DNA from: Sphingomonadales bacterium UBA6171
GTDB lineage: Bacteria; Pseudomonadota; Alphaproteobacteria; Sphingomonadales; Sphingomonadaceae
Length of the DNA stretch: 10,284 nucleotides
Assembly (NCBI GenBank): GCA_002422985.1
Contig: DITZ01000082.1
Location: 28,967-39,250, forward strand
Direction of reading: 5' to 3'
The translations under genes and the position numbers were made by a program. The stretch's first letter is position 1; every line of letters begins with the position of its first letter. The notes beneath the pieces are model-generated. The model saw only the letters and a list, made by a program, of their open reading frames with translations, was not told where the DNA came from and made no database searches. Of this stretch, positions 1 to 7,505 are shown in pieces.

Positions 1-569
1 GGCAGGCGGCGCTCGGCAATGTCCAGCCGCGACATCACCTTCACGCGCGACACCAGCATCGGGGCAACCGCGGGCGGCAGGCGCAATATCTCCTCCATCA
101 GCCCGTCGCGGCGGATGCGCACCGCCAGCCCCTCGTCAATCGGCTCCAGATGAATGTCGGACGCGCCATGCTGCACGGCCTGCGCCAGAATGGCGTTGAT
201 AAGGCGGATGACCGGCGCGGAATCGTCGCTCTCCAGCAGGTCCGCCGATTCGGGCACCAGCGCCGCCAGCGCCGCGGCCCCGGCGATGCCCGACATGGCG
301 GCGGCATCCGCCACCGCCGTCAGCCCGTCGGTCGCATAGGTTTCCGACAACAGCCGGTCGAAGGCCGCGCTGTCCAGCGCTTCGGCCAGCAGCGGGCGGG
401 CCGCGACGCGTCGTGCCTCCAAGATGGCGCCGGGTTCCGCGCCGGCGCGAACGCACAGCCGGTCGGTTCCCGGCGGGATCAGCACGCCGGCGCGCCGGGC
501 AAAGGCATAGGGAATCACCGGTGCGGGCCGGAAAGCCGGCCCGGTGGGCGGCGTGTTGTTTTCCGCCAT
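1..569 (-). CDS. gspE: Type II secretion ATPase GspE, N-terminal part (3' end outside window)
   Basis: This is the start of the cytoplasmic AAA-type ATPase that powers pseudopilus assembly in type II secretion. About 189 residues are visible, beginning MAENNTPPTGPAF. Residues 1-110 correspond to the variable N-terminal domain that docks on GspL. From about residue 117 the conserved GspE/PilB segment begins: SAPVIRLINAILAQAV, then ASDIHLEP near 136-142, then VRIRRDGLMEEI near 150-161 and LVSRVKVMSRLDIAERR near 172-188. The Walker A, Asp box and Walker B motifs would lie beyond the left edge. The ATG (569-567) shares one base with the TGA of gspD, which supports this start and translational coupling. 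The PilB and GspE families are close, but the preceding gspC and gspD settle it as GspE. Confidence 0.93.
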   Translation of the reverse strand, partial: MAENNTPPTGPAFRPAPVIPYAFARRAGVLIPPGTDRLCVRAGAEPGAILEARRVAARPLLAEALDSAAFDRLLSETYATDGLTAVADAAAMSGIAGAAALAALVPESADLLESDDSAPVIRLINAILAQAVQHGASDIHLEPIDEGLAVRIRRDGLMEEILRLPPAVAPMLVSRVKVMSRLDIAERRL

Positions 570-2755
570 CAGCGCGGCACCGGTGCGGCTTCCGGCGCGG
601 GGACGTCCGGCGCGGGGAAGGGCGCGGGCTTATAGGGCGGGGGGGTGCGCAGATATTCCCAGGCCAGTGCATCCAGCCGGGAATAGCCTTCCGCATCGGT
701 CTGGATTTCGCGCACACTGTCCCAGCGCCGGGCGGTGATGGCGTCGGCGGTCGCCTGATCGCGCACGATGGTGGGGCGGATGAAGATCATCAGATTGGTC
801 TTCTGCCGCTGGAAATTGCGCGAGCGGAACAGCTCACCCAGCACCGGAATGTCGCCCAGGAAGGGCACCTTCTGCAGCGAGCGCCGCTCATTATCGTCCA
901 GCAGCCCGCCCAGCGCGATAATCTGCCCGTCGCCCACGGTGACCGCCGTTTCCAGCTCGCGCTTGTTCAGCACGAAATCCCGCTCCGCCACCGTGGAGGC
1001 GATGGAGGACACCACCTGCTTGATGCCCATCGTTACCGTGCCGCCCGCGTTGATCTGCGGCCGCACCGAAAGCTGGATGCCCACATCCTGCCGCTGCACC
1101 GTGCGGAAGCTGTTATCCAGATTCTGCCCCAGCGCCTCGCCGGTGGTCACCGGGATTTCCTGCCCCACCAATATGCGCGCCGGCTGATTGTCCAGCGTGA
1201 GGATGGAGGGGGTGGAGAGAATATTGGAATTGGCGTCGGTTTTCACCGCATTCACCACCGCCCCGAAAATCAGGTTGGAGGCGATGCCGGCGACGCCGAA
1301 ATTGCCGCCCAGCGCCCCGGTCGTGCCATTGGTGCCCAGCATGGAGGAAACCGCGGCGGTGCGGAAGGCTTCGGCGGTCGTGCCTTCGGGAATCAGCCCC
1401 TTGTCGGCGGCGATGGCGCCGGTCAGCGCCAGCAGATTGGTGCCCGCATTGGTGAAATTGGAGGAGGCGAGCGGCACCGTGCCGCCATTGCCGGCCAGCA
1501 GGAACTGCACGCCCAGCTGGCGCGCGGCATCGTCGGAGATTTCGACGATAATCGCCTCCACCTGCACCTGCGCGCGGCGGGTGTCGAGCTGGCGCACCAC
1601 ATCCGACAACTGGCGCTGGATTTCCGGCGAGGCGGAGATGATGATGGCGTTCGCGCCCTCATAGCGGGCGATGATGGCGCGCCGCTGGGTGCCGCCCGCC
1701 GCCACACCGACATTGGCCGCCGTGGGCAGGGCGGCGGCCGGGCTTTGCGCGCCGGCCTCCGTCTTGCCGCCGCCAAAGGGCGTGCCGGCCAGCCCCGCCG
1801 TCAGCGCCGTGCCGCCGGCCGCGGTGGGGGCCTGCCCCACCAGCTGTTGCAGCACCGGCATGACCGACGCCGCATCCGCATGTTGCAGGAAAATCACCCG
1901 CACGTCCGATCCGCCCAGGGCCTTGCGGTCCAGATCGCGCGCCAGCCCGGCCAGCCGGGCCACTTCGGCGGCCTCGCCCTTGATGGCAATCGCATTGGCG
2001 CTGTCCACCGCCACCACCGAAGCCGCCGGCCGTCCGCCTTCGCCGCCCTGGCGCGAAAGGGCGGTGAGCGACTGCGCCAGTTCGCCGGGGCTGGCGTTGG
2101 TCAGGCTCACGACCTCGGCCACCGTCCGGTCCCGGTCCACCTCTTTCAGTGCGGCGCGGGCGCGGGCGATATTGTCGGCAAAGTCCGTCACGATCACCGC
2201 ATTGCCGGCCTTGTTCGCCGCCACCAGCCCATTGCGGCTGAGGATGGGGCGCAGCGAATCCGCCGCAGACTGGGCGTCGATGCTGGTGAGCGGGATGACG
2301 GCGGTGGCAAAGCGCGTGCTGCCGGCGCTGCTGCTGCCGCCCGCGCCGGCTTCGGCCGGCTGGATGCGATACTGGCCGCCGCCCATCGGCACCGCGACAT
2401 AGCCATTGGCGCGCAGCGTGGCCAGGAACAGCTCGAAATAGGCCTGCCGCGCCATTGGCCGTTCTGAAACCACCGAGACCTTGCCCTGCACCCGGCTGTC
2501 GATCACAAAGCTGCTGCCTGTTACCCGCGATACATCGGCGATGAAGGCGCGGATGTCGGCATCGCGCAGGTTCACCATCGTCTGCCCGACGGGCGCGGCT
2601 GGCTGCCCGACGGGCGCGGCTGTCTGCCCGGCGGGCGCGGCTGGCTGTCCGGCGGGGGCGGGCGGCGCGGATTGCGCGCCGGCCCCGGTGGCGGCCAGTG
2701 CGGACAAAGACAGGCTGGCCAGCGCCATGCGGAAATTGCGGGAGCAGGCGGTCAT
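569..2755 (-). CDS. gspD: Type II secretion system secretin GspD
   Basis: This is the outer-membrane secretin that forms the multimeric exit channel for folded substrates; it is 728 aa, within the usual 650-750. Residues 1-28 are a signal peptide with a core ALASLSLSALAATGAGA and likely cleavage after AQS or AQ. Residues 33-58 are an Ala/Pro/Gly/Gln repeat linker. N0 spans about 59-135 (MVNLRDADIRAFIADVS), N1 about 149-205 (IPLTSIDAQSAADSL), N2 about 212-280 (VVSLTNASPGELAQSL) and N3 about 285-390 (VIFLQHADAASVMPVLQQL), with a Gly/Ala-rich insert near 310-358. The secretin domain covers about 397-665, including STPSILTLDNQPARILVGQ, VGIQLSVRPQIN and VPFLGDIPVLGELFRS. The tail from 705 is proline-rich. 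The ATG at 2755 overlaps the gspC stop as ATGA and directly precedes the signal peptide; a longer in-frame extension to 2929 lies wholly within gspC and is rejected. Confidence 0.96.
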   Translation of the reverse strand: MTACSRNFRMALASLSLSALAATGAGAQSAPPAPAGQPAAPAGQTAAPVGQPAAPVGQTMVNLRDADIRAFIADVSRVTGSSFVIDSRVQGKVSVVSERPMARQAYFELFLATLRANGYVAVPMGGGQYRIQPAEAGAGGSSSAGSTRFATAVIPLTSIDAQSAADSLRPILSRNGLVAANKAGNAVIVTDFADNIARARAALKEVDRDRTVAEVVSLTNASPGELAQSLTALSRQGGEGGRPAASVVAVDSANAIAIKGEAAEVARLAGLARDLDRKALGGSDVRVIFLQHADAASVMPVLQQLVGQAPTAAGGTALTAGLAGTPFGGGKTEAGAQSPAAALPTAANVGVAAGGTQRRAIIARYEGANAIIISASPEIQRQLSDVVRQLDTRRAQVQVEAIIVEISDDAARQLGVQFLLAGNGGTVPLASSNFTNAGTNLLALTGAIAADKGLIPEGTTAEAFRTAAVSSMLGTNGTTGALGGNFGVAGIASNLIFGAVVNAVKTDANSNILSTPSILTLDNQPARILVGQEIPVTTGEALGQNLDNSFRTVQRQDVGIQLSVRPQINAGGTVTMGIKQVVSSIASTVAERDFVLNKRELETAVTVGDGQIIALGGLLDDNERRSLQKVPFLGDIPVLGELFRSRNFQRQKTNLMIFIRPTIVRDQATADAITARRWDSVREIQTDAEGYSRLDALAWEYLRTPPPYKPAPFPAPDVPAPEAAPVPR
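2582..2665. repeat. Four tandem 21-bp units inside gspD
   Basis: Four consecutive 21-base units run at 2582-2602, 2603-2623, 2624-2644 and 2645-2665. Units 1 and 2 differ only at the last base, unit 3 differs slightly, and unit 4 is more degenerate. On the coding strand each unit encodes seven residues of the pattern PAAPxGQ, in the linker between the signal peptide and the N0 domain of GspD. The unit length is a multiple of three, so copy-number change by slippage would keep the frame. Confidence 0.85.
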
Positions 2756-3336
2756 GGCGTCGGGCCTTCGGCATCTTGAGGAATGGCGGGCAGGTCGGCT
2801 TCCGCGCGCGGCGCGGCGCGGGCGGGAACATCGGGCGGCGGCGGCTCGCCGGGATAGTCGGGGCGCGGCGGCGGCGCGTCTGCCGGCGTGAACTGCTGCA
2901 CCGGCGCATTGCCGGCCGCATCCAGCCACAACAATTCCCGCGTGCCGGAGCGATCCAGCACCACATGATCGAGCGCGATGGCCGCCAGCGTCACGCCGCC
3001 GCCAAGATCATCCGAAACGGCGTAGATTTTCTGCTCCCCGTCCGCGCCAGCAATGATGGCACTGCCCTGTCCGGTGGCGGAATCGGTGCGAATCCCGTGC
3101 AGGCTGAACGGCAGCGCCGTCACCGGCAGGGAGGCGGTGTCGCCGCCGGTGCCGCCAAAAAAAGGGTCCGTCCGCGCCAATAATGCCCGATCGGTCAGCA
3201 GCGGCGGCGCCAGTGGCGGCATCGCGCGCGGCGATGGCTGGCTCTGCACCACCGCACGCCAGCCCAGCGCCAGCACGAGGAGGGCGAGCAGCAGGAGGAT
3301 GGCATGGCCAAGATGCAGGCGGCGGGCGCTGGTCAT
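2752..3336 (-). CDS. gspC: Type II secretion inner-membrane protein GspC (no PDZ domain)
   Basis: GspC links the inner-membrane platform to the N0 domain of the secretin. The 194-aa protein begins MTSARRLHLGHAILLLLALL. Residues about 9-27 form one membrane helix with a short basic cytoplasmic N-terminus. The periplasmic homology region is about residues 45-128 (RALLARTDPFFGG, LPFSLHGIRTDSATGQGSAI, QKIYAVSDDLGGGVTLAAI, DHVVLDRSGTRELLWL). After residue 140 it becomes proline-rich and ends without the PDZ or coiled-coil domain often found in GspC. The ATG at 3336 is chosen because AGGAG (complement of 3343-3347) lies six bases upstream; a TTG 18 bases further upstream also gives an open frame but would lack a ribosome site. 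The stop overlaps the gspD start. Confidence 0.9.
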   Translation of the reverse strand: MTSARRLHLGHAILLLLALLVLALGWRAVVQSQPSPRAMPPLAPPLLTDRALLARTDPFFGGTGGDTASLPVTALPFSLHGIRTDSATGQGSAIIAGADGEQKIYAVSDDLGGGVTLAAIALDHVVLDRSGTRELLWLDAAGNAPVQQFTPADAPPPRPDYPGEPPPPDVPARAAPRAEADLPAIPQDAEGPTP

Positions 3337-3342
3337 GCGCGG

Positions 3343-3347
3343 CTCCT
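3343..3347 (-). promoter_or_regulatory. Ribosome binding site deciding the gspC start
   Basis: On the minus strand this reads AGGAG, with six bases before the ATG at 3336. It favours that ATG over the upstream TTG whose reading frame would run through the site. Confidence 0.7.
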
Positions 3348-3393
3348 GTGCCAATCATGTTGCGTTTTTGTTGCAGCCATCATTTTTGTCCCG

Positions 3394-4146
3394 TCAGCCC
3401 CCACCGGCCAGCGCCAGATGCAGCGGAAAGCCGGCAGCGGCGAGGCAGGCGCCAAAGGGCAGCCGCATATCGGCCGCCAGTTCGCCGCGTCGCAGCCGCA
3501 GGCCGAGCGCCATCAGCAGCCCCAGCGCGGCGGCCAGCAGCAGCAGCGGCGCCAGCAGCGGCGGCGAGAGCCAGGCCCCCAATGCCGTCGCCAGTTTCAC
3601 ATCGCCCAGCCCCAGCCCGTCCCGCCCGCGCAGCGCCCGGTAGGCCAGCGACAGGGCCAGCAGCGCGCCGCCGGCAATCGCCGCCGCCAACACCCGTTCG
3701 GCAAATGGTGCCGGCCCCAGCAGCAGGCCCAGCCCCAGCAGCGGCCAGGTGAGGCGATCGGGCAGCCAGTAATGTGTCACATCCAGCAGCAGCAGCGCCA
3801 GCAGTGCCCAGCCGAGCAGCGCGGAGGCAAAGCCCCACACCCCCGGCACGATGACAAGCGCGACGCCGCCGACGAGCGCGCAGCCGGCCTCGGTTGCCGG
3901 ATGCCGCCAGTCTATCGCGGTGCCGCAACCCCGGCAGCGGCCGCGCTGCACCATATAGGAGAGGAGCGGCACCAGTTCCGCCACCCCCAGCCGCCGCCCG
4001 CAGCCATCGCAGGCGGAGCGTCCGCCAAGCGTGCGTCCGGCGGGCCAGCGCCGCAGCAGCGTCGCCAGAAAAGAGCCGATAATCAGCCCGGCCCCCACGC
4101 CCGCCACCGGCCACCAGCCGGCCGCTATTCCGTCCAATGGCCACAT
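3394..4146 (-). CDS. gspO: Prepilin peptidase / N-methyltransferase (GspO/PilD family)
   Basis: This polytopic inner-membrane aspartic protease cleaves the leader of pseudopilins (GspG-K) and methylates the new N-terminus. In a 250-aa reading from MWPLDG, the first helix ends in LIIGSFLATLLRRWP near 21-35, the family's GSF…R signature. Two zinc-type pairs follow, CDGC at 46-49 and CRGC at 71-74, so the methyltransferase half is intact. Catalytic aspartates fit D122 (LLLDVTHYWLPDRLTWP) and D182 (GLGLGDVKLA). LPFGACLAAAG near 229-239 is the conserved last-helix motif. Several further hydrophobic helices are evident. The start is uncertain: an in-frame ATG at 4218, preceded by AAGG, would add 24 residues (274 aa). 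It lies 57 bases upstream of gspC, and gspC, gspD and gspE follow, so it probably leads the operon. Confidence 0.92.
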   Translation of the reverse strand: MWPLDGIAAGWWPVAGVGAGLIIGSFLATLLRRWPAGRTLGGRSACDGCGRRLGVAELVPLLSYMVQRGRCRGCGTAIDWRHPATEAGCALVGGVALVIVPGVWGFASALLGWALLALLLLDVTHYWLPDRLTWPLLGLGLLLGPAPFAERVLAAAIAGGALLALSLAYRALRGRDGLGLGDVKLATALGAWLSPPLLAPLLLLAAALGLLMALGLRLRRGELAADMRLPFGACLAAAGFPLHLALAGGG

Positions 4147-4254
4147 GCCGCTTCCGTCCGTCAGCCCGCGCGGAATGTAAAGCCCCGGCATGGGTTGCAA
4201 CCCGGTCCGTTTCGGCATTAACCTTGGGCCATAGTTGGGCGGGGGGAGGCTGAC
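4147..4254. promoter_or_regulatory. Divergent intergenic region between the secretion and haem-enzyme operons
   Basis: This 108-base gap separates the minus-strand prepilin peptidase gene from the plus-strand haem-enzyme operon, so promoters for both must lie in or near it. I see no convincing -35/-10 pair, which is common in high-GC alphaproteobacteria. If the peptidase starts at 4218, only 36 bases remain between the two start codons. The plus-strand end carries a strong ribosome site at 4241-4249. Confidence 0.5.
4241..4249 (+). promoter_or_regulatory. Strong ribosome binding site of the 223-aa protein gene
   Basis: GGGGGGAGG with five bases before the ATG at 4255. It fixes that start over the in-frame ATG at 4285 and marks the head of the plus-strand operon. 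Confidence 0.7.
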
Positions 4255-4926
4255 ATGTCGAATGTCGCGGGCAAGGCCTATGCCATGAATGTGCTGACAC
4301 CCATGCGGCCGGGGCGCAGCTGGCTCAACGCATGGCTGTTCATGGTGGCGCGGGCCCTGCCCGCCCGGCTGGCGGGGCTGCTGGGCCTTTCCATCATCCA
4401 TTTCGCGCGCTGGGTGGTGATCCGCCGCGATCAGTGGCCACAGATCGCGCGGGAACAGGCACCGGAGCGGCTGCTGAACGATTATATGCTGTTCTGTTCC
4501 AACTTCAACGGCACCTGGGATCAATATATCGACGCCTTCGCCGACGGCATCCCGTCGGGCCTCGACAGTTTCTGGTATTCCGCTACCAAATATCCGAAAT
4601 CCATACCCGTGGCGCCGTTCAAGGCCTATATCCGCGCCAATCAGATCGACACGGATTATTATTACAACGCCACGCCCGGTGCCGCGCAGCGCGATGTGAA
4701 GGCGGCGCTCAGGGTGATGCGGGCGCTGCGCCGGCTGGAGGCGGCGCACCAGTCCGGGCCGGAGGGTTTCCACACCGCCTGGCTGCGCGAATTCCGCGCC
4801 GTGCAGAATGATCTGGGCACACCCGGCTTTGCGCCCGTCGCCTCCAACGACACCCGCCGGGCCGATGCGGCCCGCATCCCGCGCATGCTGGCCCGCTGGG
4901 GCGACCGCGCGAAAGGAGCCGTCTGA
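4255..4926 (+). CDS. Uncharacterised 223-aa protein, first gene of the DyP/P450 operon
   Basis: I cannot name a family with certainty. Residues 23-48 are hydrophobic (LNAWLFMVARALPARLAGLLGLSII) and could touch or cross a membrane. The most conserved-looking segments are SIIHFARWVVIRRDQWP near 46-61, RLLNDYMLFCSNFNGTWDQ near 72-90 and IDAFADGIPSGLDSFWY near 92-108. The pattern of a strand with HFxRW, then YMLFxSNFNG, then a helix resembles one half of an alpha+beta (ferredoxin-like) barrel as used by DyP and chlorite-dismutase relatives; this is inference from pattern. The C-terminal third is helical and Arg-rich (RDVKAALRVMRALRRLEA) and contains no haem motif. No signal peptide cleavage site is clear. 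Its stop overlaps the start of the next gene (TGATG), so the two are translationally coupled and probably act together. Confidence 0.8.
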   Translation: MSNVAGKAYAMNVLTPMRPGRSWLNAWLFMVARALPARLAGLLGLSIIHFARWVVIRRDQWPQIAREQAPERLLNDYMLFCSNFNGTWDQYIDAFADGIPSGLDSFWYSATKYPKSIPVAPFKAYIRANQIDTDYYYNATPGAAQRDVKAALRVMRALRRLEAAHQSGPEGFHTAWLREFRAVQNDLGTPGFAPVASNDTRRADAARIPRMLARWGDRAKGAV

Positions 4927-5915
4927 TGCCCACCATTGATGGCGGCCATATCTACCTCACCTGCCTGATCCCGGTGAAGCGCGGCGGCACGGTGGTGGAC
5001 GGCGGTTTCAGCACCCACAGCCACCGGCTGCGCGAAGAACTCGCGCTGCTGCCCACCGCGCAGCAAAGCCCGGAAACGGTCGACGCCGGCCTTGTCAGCC
5101 CCTTTGCCCGCTGCCGCCGCACACATTTCCTGCGGCTGTTCATCGTCGATCAGCCGATGTGGAACGGCCGTGATCCGATTGATCCGCTGTGGAATATCGT
5201 GAAGGGCGATAATCTGAAGAAGCAGCCGCCCTATGATGTGCTGGCCCAGCCCTGGCTGATATTGTCGGCCGACATAGACCGGGACATCAGCCAGCCCGAC
5301 GATGGGCTGGCCGGCTGGGCGGAAGCGTTGTGGGAGCGGACGCAGCCGGAGATGGAGGCGATTTTCAGCCATTGCGCCGGTTTCGAGGATGTCGGCACCG
5401 CCAGCCAGTTCGCCCGCTGGCTGAAGCGCTGCCAACTGCCCACCACGATGAGCTTCAACGGCTATTATGATGGCGAGCCGGCGTTGAAGGGCATGAACCT
5501 GAAGCTGGTGGCGCTGATGGTGCTGGCGATTGCCGCCGGCACGGTGCTGCTGGCGGCGCTGCTGGTGAAGGGCTGGTGGCTGCTGCTGGCCGTGCTGCCG
5601 GGGCTGGGGCTGGGCCTGTATGGGGCCTTTGGCTATGCCGACCGCTTTGGCAGCCGGCCCTTTCCGGCCTTTCCCGACAGCAGCCTTGATTCTGTGCTGA
5701 AGGCGCTGTGGCTGCAACAGCGGTTCGGCAGTTTCGCCGAAGCAGCGCAGGGGCTTTCGCCCGACAATCTGCACGCGGCCTTCGGCCATTTTCTGGCGGA
5801 AGCGCGGCCGGATGATCTGTCGTCAGCGGTTTCGCAGCCCCCCGGCGTGGTGCGGTCAGACGCGGTGCCGCTGCCCGCACCGGAACGCAATCAGGTGGAG
5901 GCGATGCGGCTATGA
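4926..5915 (+). CDS. Uncharacterised 329-aa protein with a membrane hairpin
   Basis: Family not recognised. The N-terminal 185 residues look soluble and alpha/beta: IYLTCLIPVKRGG near 9-21, RRTHFLRLFIVDQPMWNG near 64-81 and PWLILSADIDRD near 109-120. THFLRLFIV recalls HFARWVVI of the preceding protein, which suggests both share one fold. Residues about 194-214 (LVALMVLAIAAGTVLLAALLV) and 217-237 (WWLLLAVLPGLGLGLYGAFGY) form two closely spaced membrane helices, so both soluble ends should lie on the same side. Residues 252-293 are helical and rich in Leu/Ala (SSLDSVLKALWLQQRFGSF), and the last 30 residues are Pro/Ala-rich. AAAGGAG at 4912-4918 precedes the ATG by seven bases. It overlaps both neighbours by stop/start codons. 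It may anchor the following peroxidase or P450 at the cytoplasmic membrane, which is inference from context. Confidence 0.82.
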   Translation: MPTIDGGHIYLTCLIPVKRGGTVVDGGFSTHSHRLREELALLPTAQQSPETVDAGLVSPFARCRRTHFLRLFIVDQPMWNGRDPIDPLWNIVKGDNLKKQPPYDVLAQPWLILSADIDRDISQPDDGLAGWAEALWERTQPEMEAIFSHCAGFEDVGTASQFARWLKRCQLPTTMSFNGYYDGEPALKGMNLKLVALMVLAIAAGTVLLAALLVKGWWLLLAVLPGLGLGLYGAFGYADRFGSRPFPAFPDSSLDSVLKALWLQQRFGSFAEAAQGLSPDNLHAAFGHFLAEARPDDLSSAVSQPPGVVRSDAVPLPAPERNQVEAMRL

Positions 5916-7495
5916 CCCCGATACCGGGCAGCGGCACCAGCCCCGTATCGCTGGAACTTGGCGACCTGCAGGGCGGCATCCTGTCGGCCTATGGCAAGCG
6001 CGGTTTCCCGCGCGGCCGGATGTTGCTGTTTCATATGGAGCAGCCCGAAGCCGGCCGCGCCTTTGTGGAGGCGCTGCGCCCGCTGGTGACGGCGGCGCTG
6101 CGCTGGCCGGAGCATGTGCCAAGGCCGGATTGCACGCTGAACATCGCCTTCACCTTCTGGGGGCTGGTGGGGCTGGATGTGCCGACGCGCACATTGCGGG
6201 CTATGCCCGATCCCTTCATCGACGGCATGGCCGCGCGCGCGCCGGTGCTGGGGGACGATGTCGGCAAGAACCGCATCAGCCAGTGGGACAATGTGTGGCA
6301 GCCCGCACCGTCCAGGCCTAAGCCGCATATATTGGTGATGTTGAACGCCTCGGTGGACGCCAGCGGCTCGGCCCTGCCGGCGCTGGAGGCGATGACCGGG
6401 CGGGTGCTGGCTGCCGCTGCCGCCACGCAGGGCAAGCTGTGGCTGATGGACGGCCATGGCGGGCCGGAGCCGCGCTGGCAGGAGCTTTCGGCGCTGTTTG
6501 CCGACGAAGGCAATGGCCAGCGCAGGCCCAGCCCGATGGAACATTTCGGCTTCGTCGATGCCGTGGGCGACCCGGTGTTCGACGGCCAGTATCCGGGCGC
6601 GGAAGAACAGGAGAAGTGCCGGGGGCAGGGTGCCGTGGACGGCGCCGGCAACTGGCGGCCGCTGCGCACCGGCGAGTTCATCCTCGGCTGGCCAAACGAA
6701 GGCCAGGAGGTTGCGGGCGCGCCCATGCCGCTTGATTTCAGCCGCAACGGCAGCTTTTTTGCCTATCGCAAGCTGCATCAGGACATCGGCGCCTGGGACA
6801 GCTGGATTGAAACCAGCGCCCGCGCGCTGGGCGAGGCCTGGGGCATAGCCGAGCCGGAGCAGGCGCGCGCCACGCTGAAGGCCAAGATGGCCGGCCGCTG
6901 GCCCGACGGCATCCCGCTGGTGCGCGCGCCCGACTGGGCAAGCTGGAAGGCGGCACAGGCCCGGCTGCCCGGCATGGCCGCGTCGGAGCGGATGGACTAT
7001 CTCACCAACTTCACCTTCGCCGATGACCCGCTGGGGGAACGCTGCCCGATGACCGCGCATATCCGCCGCGCCAACACGCGCGACATGCTGGATCCCTTTG
7101 GTCGCCAGCCCGATGCGAAAAAGCGTATGGGATCGGTGCTGAACGATCGGCGGCGCATCCTGCGGCGCGGCCTGCCCTATGGTGCGCGCGGCACCGGCGA
7201 TCATGGCATCGTGCTGCTCGCCTATTGCACCGATCTGTTTCGCCAGTTCGAATTTGTGCAGCAGCAGTGGATGAATTACGGGCTGGATTTCGACGCCGGG
7301 AACGACAGTTGCCCGCTGGTTGGCGCCCATGCGCCGGGCGCGCGGTTTGTGATCCCCGCGCCCGATGCGAAGCGCCCGCCCTTCATCGCCGGCGGCTTGC
7401 CGCAGTTCGTCGCCACGCGCGGCGGGGATTATTTCTTCCAGCCCTCCATGACCGCGCTGCGCATGATCGCGCAGGGCATGGTGGACCCCACCTGA
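5912..7495 (+). CDS. DyP-type haem peroxidase, cytosolic, long form
   Basis: DyP peroxidases oxidise varied substrates with H2O2 through a haem in a pair of ferredoxin-like domains. The 527-aa protein shows LGDLQGGILSAYGKRG at 16-31 and TLNIAFTFWGLVGLDVP at 75-91, typical first-domain motifs. The distal motif is HFGFVDAVGDP at 211-221, with Asp216 present but Ala217 where the family GxxDG motif has Gly. The proximal haem ligand is His383 in CPMTAHIRRANTRD. The distal Arg lies in RRRILRRGLPYG at 413-424. There is no Tat or Sec signal, so it is probably cytosolic, unlike EfeB. The length, with inserts near 295-355, suits the longer class C/D type. GGAGG at 5897-5901 and an ATGA overlap with the upstream stop support the start. 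No encapsulin gene lies nearby; the partner instead is a P450. Confidence 0.94.
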   Translation: MTPIPGSGTSPVSLELGDLQGGILSAYGKRGFPRGRMLLFHMEQPEAGRAFVEALRPLVTAALRWPEHVPRPDCTLNIAFTFWGLVGLDVPTRTLRAMPDPFIDGMAARAPVLGDDVGKNRISQWDNVWQPAPSRPKPHILVMLNASVDASGSALPALEAMTGRVLAAAAATQGKLWLMDGHGGPEPRWQELSALFADEGNGQRRPSPMEHFGFVDAVGDPVFDGQYPGAEEQEKCRGQGAVDGAGNWRPLRTGEFILGWPNEGQEVAGAPMPLDFSRNGSFFAYRKLHQDIGAWDSWIETSARALGEAWGIAEPEQARATLKAKMAGRWPDGIPLVRAPDWASWKAAQARLPGMAASERMDYLTNFTFADDPLGERCPMTAHIRRANTRDMLDPFGRQPDAKKRMGSVLNDRRRILRRGLPYGARGTGDHGIVLLAYCTDLFRQFEFVQQQWMNYGLDFDAGNDSCPLVGAHAPGARFVIPAPDAKRPPFIAGGLPQFVATRGGDYFFQPSMTALRMIAQGMVDPT

Positions 7496-7499
7496 GGAG
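7495..7499 (+). promoter_or_regulatory. Ribosome binding site of the P450 gene
   Basis: AGGAG begins on the last base of the peroxidase stop codon and lies six bases before the ATG at 7506. The P450 is therefore read from the same transcript but with its own initiation site. Confidence 0.6.
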
Positions 7500-7505
7500 C
7501 AGAAT

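Noticed and set aside
413..2467. 684-aa plus-strand open frame opposite gspD
   Set aside because: Arg/His/Gly-rich translation with no domain pattern; it is the complement of the well-supported secretin gene in high-GC DNA.
2756..2929. 58-residue upstream extension of gspD
   Set aside because: It is an Arg-rich reading inside gspC and would bury the signal peptide that starts at the ATG at 2755.
3360..3393. T-runs in the gap between the prepilin peptidase and gspC as a terminator
   Set aside because: The T-runs are on the plus strand, opposite to the direction of transcription, and no GC hairpin precedes them.
4196..4224. TTGCAA and TTAACC with 17-base spacing as a promoter for the haem-enzyme operon
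   Set aside because: Four of six and two of six consensus matches are too weak to call in this background.
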